Source: Halorubrum kocurii JCM 14978 | GTDB taxonomy: Archaea > Halobacteriota > Halobacteria > Halobacteriales > Haloferacaceae | Reading direction: 5' to 3' | DNA length: 64,000 nucleotides | Assembly: GCF_000337355.1 (NCBI RefSeq) | Contig: NZ_AOJH01000006.1 | Location: 74,819-138,818 of the forward strand | Shown here: one piece after another, positions 60,557 through 64,000 of the stretch | Layout of the letters: each line of letters begins with the position of its first letter | Numbering within the stretch: position 1 is the stretch's first letter | Translations under genes and position numbers: made by a program | The notes under the pieces: model-generated | Database searches by the model: none | Seen by the model: only the letters and a program-made list of their open reading frames with translations | Told to the model about the DNA's origin: nothing

Positions 60557-61921
60557 TCAGATGATGCCGCCGATGACGAGTAGTCCGACGATGAGCAGCA
60601 GCGTCGCGACCACGCTCCCCCCGGCCAGGAACTTGTTCTCCATCACCTTCTCGTGAAGCGGCATCTCGGCGTACTCCTCGCGGAACGCCTCGAGATTCTG
60701 TTCGTCGTAGAAGTATTTCGTCTTCAAGGCGAACCGTTCGGTCACCGCACAGCCCGTACAGACCGGCTCCCCCTCCAGCCGCTCCGTTTTGATGTGGCTG
60801 GTGCAGGCGATCGCCCCGCAGTTCGGACAGTAGGTGTACGTCTCGTCGGCGCCGCTCGTTTCGCAGTGGACGCACCGATGGATACCGTCTTCGACGGTCA
60901 CTCGTGACGGCCCTGCCGCGTAGTACTCGTAGGGGTAGGTGTACTCCTGGATGTCGGTAGTGTGTCGAACCTCGGGGAGGTACACCGGCTCGATCGATTG
61001 CACGGAGATGTCCGAGAGATTCGGCTCACACGTCTTGTTGTACGTGACGTTGTTGTCGCCGGTGTAGGTGACCGTCGACGTGTGGTGCTGCTGGAGCCGG
61101 TCGACGGCCCACTCTTTGTACTCCGTTTGGGTCTGGCCGAACCGGCGCTCCTCGACGTCGTCGAACACCTCCCCGAACTGTTCCGGGTCAAGTTCGATCC
61201 TCGTCTGGAGGTTCTCGGTGACCAGCGTCGCAACGGTCTCGTCGACGACCTGCGGCTGTCCGCGTTCGGCGTGAGCGACGAAGCGGGTCCGATCGTTGAT
61301 CCGGTGGATGACGCCGACGGACGTCTCGAAGACGGCGTTCGTGTCGGCGGTGACCGCGACCACCGGGCGGAACGTCGCCGCCGAGTGCGGTGTCGGGAGA
61401 TCGGCGGCCTCGATGTTTGCGATGTCGCGGAACGCCTCCGCGACCGGTGCGCCGAAGTCAGCGGCCGGGTCGTAGGGGCGCAGCGTCTCGTCGCAGAGAA
61501 TCTCAATGCGACCGTTGTAGAGGTCGAGGCCGATCTCGTCGGCGATCTCCCGGAGGTCCTCGCCGTCGATCAGCTCGATGGGGTATGGATCGTCGTTTTG
61601 CTGGAGCCGCCGGGCGTACTCTTGGGCAGGGTTCGTGAACCGGCCGGTCGTGACGACCATCCCGCGTTTGGGGCCGTCGAAGTCGAACGTCGCGATCGCC
61701 GAGTGGAGCTTCTGGACGACCGGCCGCCCGACCGTCCCCGTGTGCTTGCACTCGACGATAATCGCTCGCCGCGTGCCGTCGACGACCTCTTCCATGATGA
61801 CGTCGCGACCCTCATCAGCAGTCTTCTCAGCTTGGCGGACGTTCTCGTAGCCGAGGTTGCGGAAGACGTCCTCTATCACGTCCTCGAATTCAAATCCCGA
61901 GAGATCGTCCAGTACAGCCAT
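60557..61921 (-). CDS. Membrane-anchored Mrr-type restriction endonuclease with zinc ribbons
   Basis: This 454-aa protein has an N-terminal Mrr-cat PD-(D/E)xK domain: FEFEDVIEDVFRNLGYENV, D40 in EGRDVI and E57-x-K59 in IIVECKHTG, then VGRPVVQKLHSA. A long middle region (about 140-340) is of unknown type. Zinc-ribbon-like cysteines follow (C350/C353, C365/C368, then C388/C391). One C-terminal hydrophobic helix at about 433-453 is the membrane anchor. Mrr proteins cut modified or foreign DNA; membrane anchoring with zinc ribbons is unusual and suggests interception of incoming DNA. Confidence 0.85.
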   Translation of the reverse strand: MAVLDDLSGFEFEDVIEDVFRNLGYENVRQAEKTADEGRDVIMEEVVDGTRRAIIVECKHTGTVGRPVVQKLHSAIATFDFDGPKRGMVVTTGRFTNPAQEYARRLQQNDDPYPIELIDGEDLREIADEIGLDLYNGRIEILCDETLRPYDPAADFGAPVAEAFRDIANIEAADLPTPHSAATFRPVVAVTADTNAVFETSVGVIHRINDRTRFVAHAERGQPQVVDETVATLVTENLQTRIELDPEQFGEVFDDVEERRFGQTQTEYKEWAVDRLQQHHTSTVTYTGDNNVTYNKTCEPNLSDISVQSIEPVYLPEVRHTTDIQEYTYPYEYYAAGPSRVTVEDGIHRCVHCETSGADETYTYCPNCGAIACTSHIKTERLEGEPVCTGCAVTERFALKTKYFYDEQNLEAFREEYAEMPLHEKVMENKFLAGGSVVATLLLIVGLLVIGGII

Positions 61922-62327
61922 TCGGATGTGATTGGACAGTCTCTTGCGATAACCAAATACGTGCCGACCTCGGAGACAAACGCGGCTGAGACGATCGCGA
62001 GATGGTGACCGAAAAGTCGGTTCTGGTCCGATACGCGTTAACCGATCGCGGCCGCCCGGCAGCGGTGTGGTTCGGGAATTCCAAATACAATTGATTCGAT
62101 AGGTTCGAGATTATCTAATAATTAATATACAAAAAATGATGATTATTACTCAAAGTATATTTTCATAGGTGTTCGTGGCAGATTCGTTAGACTGAGATCA
62201 ACTGAAGCGGTAGCGCGGAGTCCCCTTCCTCAAGGAGCGACCGAAGGGAGTGAGTAGGGAGGGGAGGAGCGCGTTCGTATCAGTCATAAACACTACTTAT
62301 AAGTAGCCTTCTATATACATTGAAACT
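61922..62327. other. Intergenic region with an upstream copy of the TnpB right-end sequence
   Basis: About 400 bp. The part at 62095-62170 is AT-rich. The stretch at 62222-62264 (beginning ccccttcctcaaggagcg) resembles that at 63552-63601 just downstream of tnpB (cccctccctcaacgagcg). A TATA-like cttataagtag at about 62296-62306 lies before the tnpB start. Confidence 0.5.
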
Positions 62328-63584
62328 GTGGCAGACGACTACGTGCGTCGGACGGCAATCACTCGTCTGGAGGTTACAGACGAGCAACGCGACCTGCTCG
62401 AAGAGACGATCTCCAACTGGAAGCGCGGGTGCCAACTCGCCACCGACATGGCGTGGGGCAACTGTAACGCGAAAAGCGACGTACAGCCCCTCGCTTACGA
62501 CGACGTGCGCGAACACACCGACCTCGGGAGTCAGCACGCGATTCTCGCCACACACCAAGCCGCTCAAGCCATCACTGGCTGTCTCGAACGCCGCTCCAAA
62601 GGGAAGAGAGTCAGCAAACCGACGTTCACCGCACCCACAGTGAAGTACGACACGCGGACGCTGACCCTGTTTGACGACGAGACGGTGTCGCTCTCCACTA
62701 CGGAGAGTCGCGTTCGGTGTCCGCTTGTCCTTCCCGACGCCGACGATGGCTACCAACGGCAGTACCTCGACTCGGACACCTGGAGCGTCACGGAAAGCAC
62801 ACTCACCGCCCGTGACGGCGACTACTTCTTACACATGGGCTTCCGTCGGCCCAAAACTGATACTGAAAAGAACACCGCCGAGGACGGAACGGTCCTGGGG
62901 GTTGATCTCGGTATCGAAAACCTCGCCGTCACAAGCACCGCCTCTTTTGTCAGCGGGCGGGAGTTAACCCACAATCTCCGAGAGTTTGAGAAAGTACGCG
63001 CTGGCCTGCAACAGACCGGGACGAGGAGTGCCCACCGGACGCTCGAACAGTCGAGTGGCCGTGAACTTCGCTACGTTCGGGATGTACTCCACCGAGCATC
63101 CAACGCTATCGTCTCGGAAGCGCTCCGGTACGAGTGCGACGTGATCGCGTTCGAGGACCTAACCAATATCCGCGACCGTACGGGAGCGTCGTGGGGACAC
63201 AAGTGGGCGTTCGGAACGCTGTACGAACAGGTGGAATATAAAGCCGAAGCAGTCGGTATCCCGGTGAAGCAAGTGGGGTCGGCATACACATCCCAACGGT
63301 GCGCCGAATGTGGATTCACGGCAGACGAGAATCGCCGAACTCGCAACGACTTTCGATGTATGAAGTGTGAGTCGGAAGCGAACGCGGATTACAATGCGGC
63401 GAAGAACATCGGGATGCGGTACGTCCGTCGAGGCCAACAGTCGTCTCGACGGACGGGCGACAGTCAACTCGCCCTGAAGTCTGGAACGGTGACGCCAAGT
63501 GGCGGATTCACCGCCCACCCGGACGGGTTCGAGGCCGAGCTCACGGACAAGCCCCTCCCTCAACGAGCGAACCCGTCAGGGTGA
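62328..63584 (+). CDS. tnpB: TnpB-family RNA-guided nuclease (IS200/IS605, IS1341-type)
   Basis: This 418-aa protein has the N-terminal HTH and wedge-type region, and a RuvC-like nuclease with D193 (GVDLGIENLA), E276 (IAFEDLTN) and D354 (NADYNAAKNIG). A zinc finger (C325, C328, C344, C347) lies between the last two. All catalytic residues are intact. It starts at a GTG. No tnpA transposase is adjacent, so it is a stand-alone element. The 3' end of the gene and the following right end would encode the guide RNA that directs DNA cleavage. Confidence 0.9.
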   Translation: MADDYVRRTAITRLEVTDEQRDLLEETISNWKRGCQLATDMAWGNCNAKSDVQPLAYDDVREHTDLGSQHAILATHQAAQAITGCLERRSKGKRVSKPTFTAPTVKYDTRTLTLFDDETVSLSTTESRVRCPLVLPDADDGYQRQYLDSDTWSVTESTLTARDGDYFLHMGFRRPKTDTEKNTAEDGTVLGVDLGIENLAVTSTASFVSGRELTHNLREFEKVRAGLQQTGTRSAHRTLEQSSGRELRYVRDVLHRASNAIVSEALRYECDVIAFEDLTNIRDRTGASWGHKWAFGTLYEQVEYKAEAVGIPVKQVGSAYTSQRCAECGFTADENRRTRNDFRCMKCESEANADYNAAKNIGMRYVRRGQQSSRRTGDSQLALKSGTVTPSGGFTAHPDGFEAELTDKPLPQRANPSG

Positions 63585-63673
63585 GCGAAGTAGGGTGGGG
63601 TTGTTGACACCGTTTCGACACAAATTGATACGTGGACCGGCTCTAGTCAACAACGCCACCCTACTTCGCTCAG
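63583..63673. repeat. 27-bp inverted repeat overlapping the end of tnpB
   Basis: Arm 1 (63583-63609) and the reverse complement of arm 2 (63647-63673) match at 26 of 27 positions, with a 37-bp loop. Arm 1 begins tgagcgaagtagggtgg inside the tnpB stop region. The structure marks the right end of the element and probably the guide-RNA scaffold or a terminator. Confidence 0.75.
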
Positions 63674-63911
63674 TCTAACGACTTCTCTCGTTGAAAATAA
63701 GTTGGTGTATACATAAGCAATAATATATGAAGTGCGTTTTGATATCAAGAAACCACTGTTGCTCGCGGCGTTCCTACCTGTGGGTATACGATATTTTTCA
63801 ATTTTAAGACAAGAGACTGGCCCCAGATTCTGACGCTGTTGCATCTGCTTCGTGGTCGGGGGTGGAGAGAACAGATGGTCCGGTATCTGACACCAACAAA
63901 TCAAAAACACT

Positions 63912-64000
63912 TCGATAGAGGGGTGTATCCAGTCGGTTCCCCCACCAACACATCGATAGAGGGGTGTATCCAGTCGGTTCCCCCACCAACACATCGATAG
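63912..64000. repeat. 41-bp tandem direct repeats at the window end
   Basis: A 41-bp unit (tcgatagaggggtgtatcc, then agtcggttcccccaccaacac) starts at 63912, 63953 and 63994 with identical copies and continues past the window. There are no unique spacers, so it is not a CRISPR array. Iterons or a minisatellite are the likely explanations. Confidence 0.75.

Noticed and set aside
60285..60656. Plus-strand frame of 123 codons before the Mrr-type gene
   Set aside because: Its second half overlaps the end of the Mrr-type gene antisense, and its first half shows no conserved pattern.
63912..64000. CRISPR array at the right end
   Set aside because: The repeated unit is continuous and identical over 41 bp with no unique spacers, and does not resemble the about 30-bp haloarchaeal CRISPR repeats.

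Overview
This is a haloarchaeal (class Halobacteria) sequence. It is GC-rich, its proteins are acidic (Asp/Glu-rich), secreted proteins carry a twin-arginine plus lipobox signal, and many genes start directly 20-30 bp after an archaeal TATA box with little or no leader. A ParA-type partition locus, a tyrosine integrase, an IS6-type element, a TnpB gene and toxin-antitoxin remnants suggest a megaplasmid, a secondary chromosome or a large accessory region. I see no rRNA, tRNA or CRISPR array.

Layout. 0-14 kb: cell-surface and envelope functions. These are the edge of an exporter locus (nucleotidyltransferase-like fragment plus ABC exporter), a PAS histidine kinase, a membrane GT2 glycosyltransferase, two sugar-nucleotide epimerases, a CysD/PAPS-reductase-like PP-loop protein next to a PiT-type anion permease, a phosphodiesterase/sulfatase-like enzyme, small regulators, microproteins and a Nudix hydrolase. 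14-22 kb: a mobile or plasmid-like segment. It has an integrase, an overlapping toxin-antitoxin-like pair, a TIR/deoxyribosyltransferase-like protein, an IS6 element sitting in a broken TRAM-type gene, a truncated MazF-like gene with an intact partner, and ParA with an accessory protein and striking 9-bp periodic CGTT arrays.

22-40 kb: pentose/xyloside catabolism. It encodes an enolase-superfamily sugar-acid dehydratase, a GH31 alpha-xylosidase, an FAH-family 2-keto-3-deoxy-sugar-acid dehydratase-like enzyme, a XacA-like xylose dehydrogenase, and a five-gene ABC importer (lipoprotein, two permeases, two ATPases) with the order of the Haloferax xacGHIJK operon. A second dehydratase, a second Gfo/Idh/MocA oxidoreductase, a MetF-like protein and an IclR regulator follow. 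The likely flow is extracellular xylosides or xylose to import, alpha-xylosidase, xylose dehydrogenase, xylonate dehydration, then 2-keto-3-deoxyxylonate dehydration.

41-59 kb: an unusual catabolic island. It holds two amidohydrolases, a VOC protein, a 4-OT-type tautomerase, an M24/creatinase-fold hydrolase, a homologue of bacterial dipicolinate synthase subunit A, a muconate-cycloisomerase-like enzyme, an opine-dehydrogenase-like enzyme, an amidase, an aldehyde dehydrogenase, HyuB and HyuA hydantoinases and an SDR. The content points to degradation of a cyclic or N-containing small molecule (hydantoin, lactam, creatinine or opine type), but the substrate cannot be read from the sequence.

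59-64 kb: a small wHTH gene, a zinc-ribbon microprotein, a second 9-bp periodic array, a membrane-anchored Mrr-type nuclease with zinc ribbons, a TnpB gene with its right-end structures, and 41-bp tandem repeats running off the window end.
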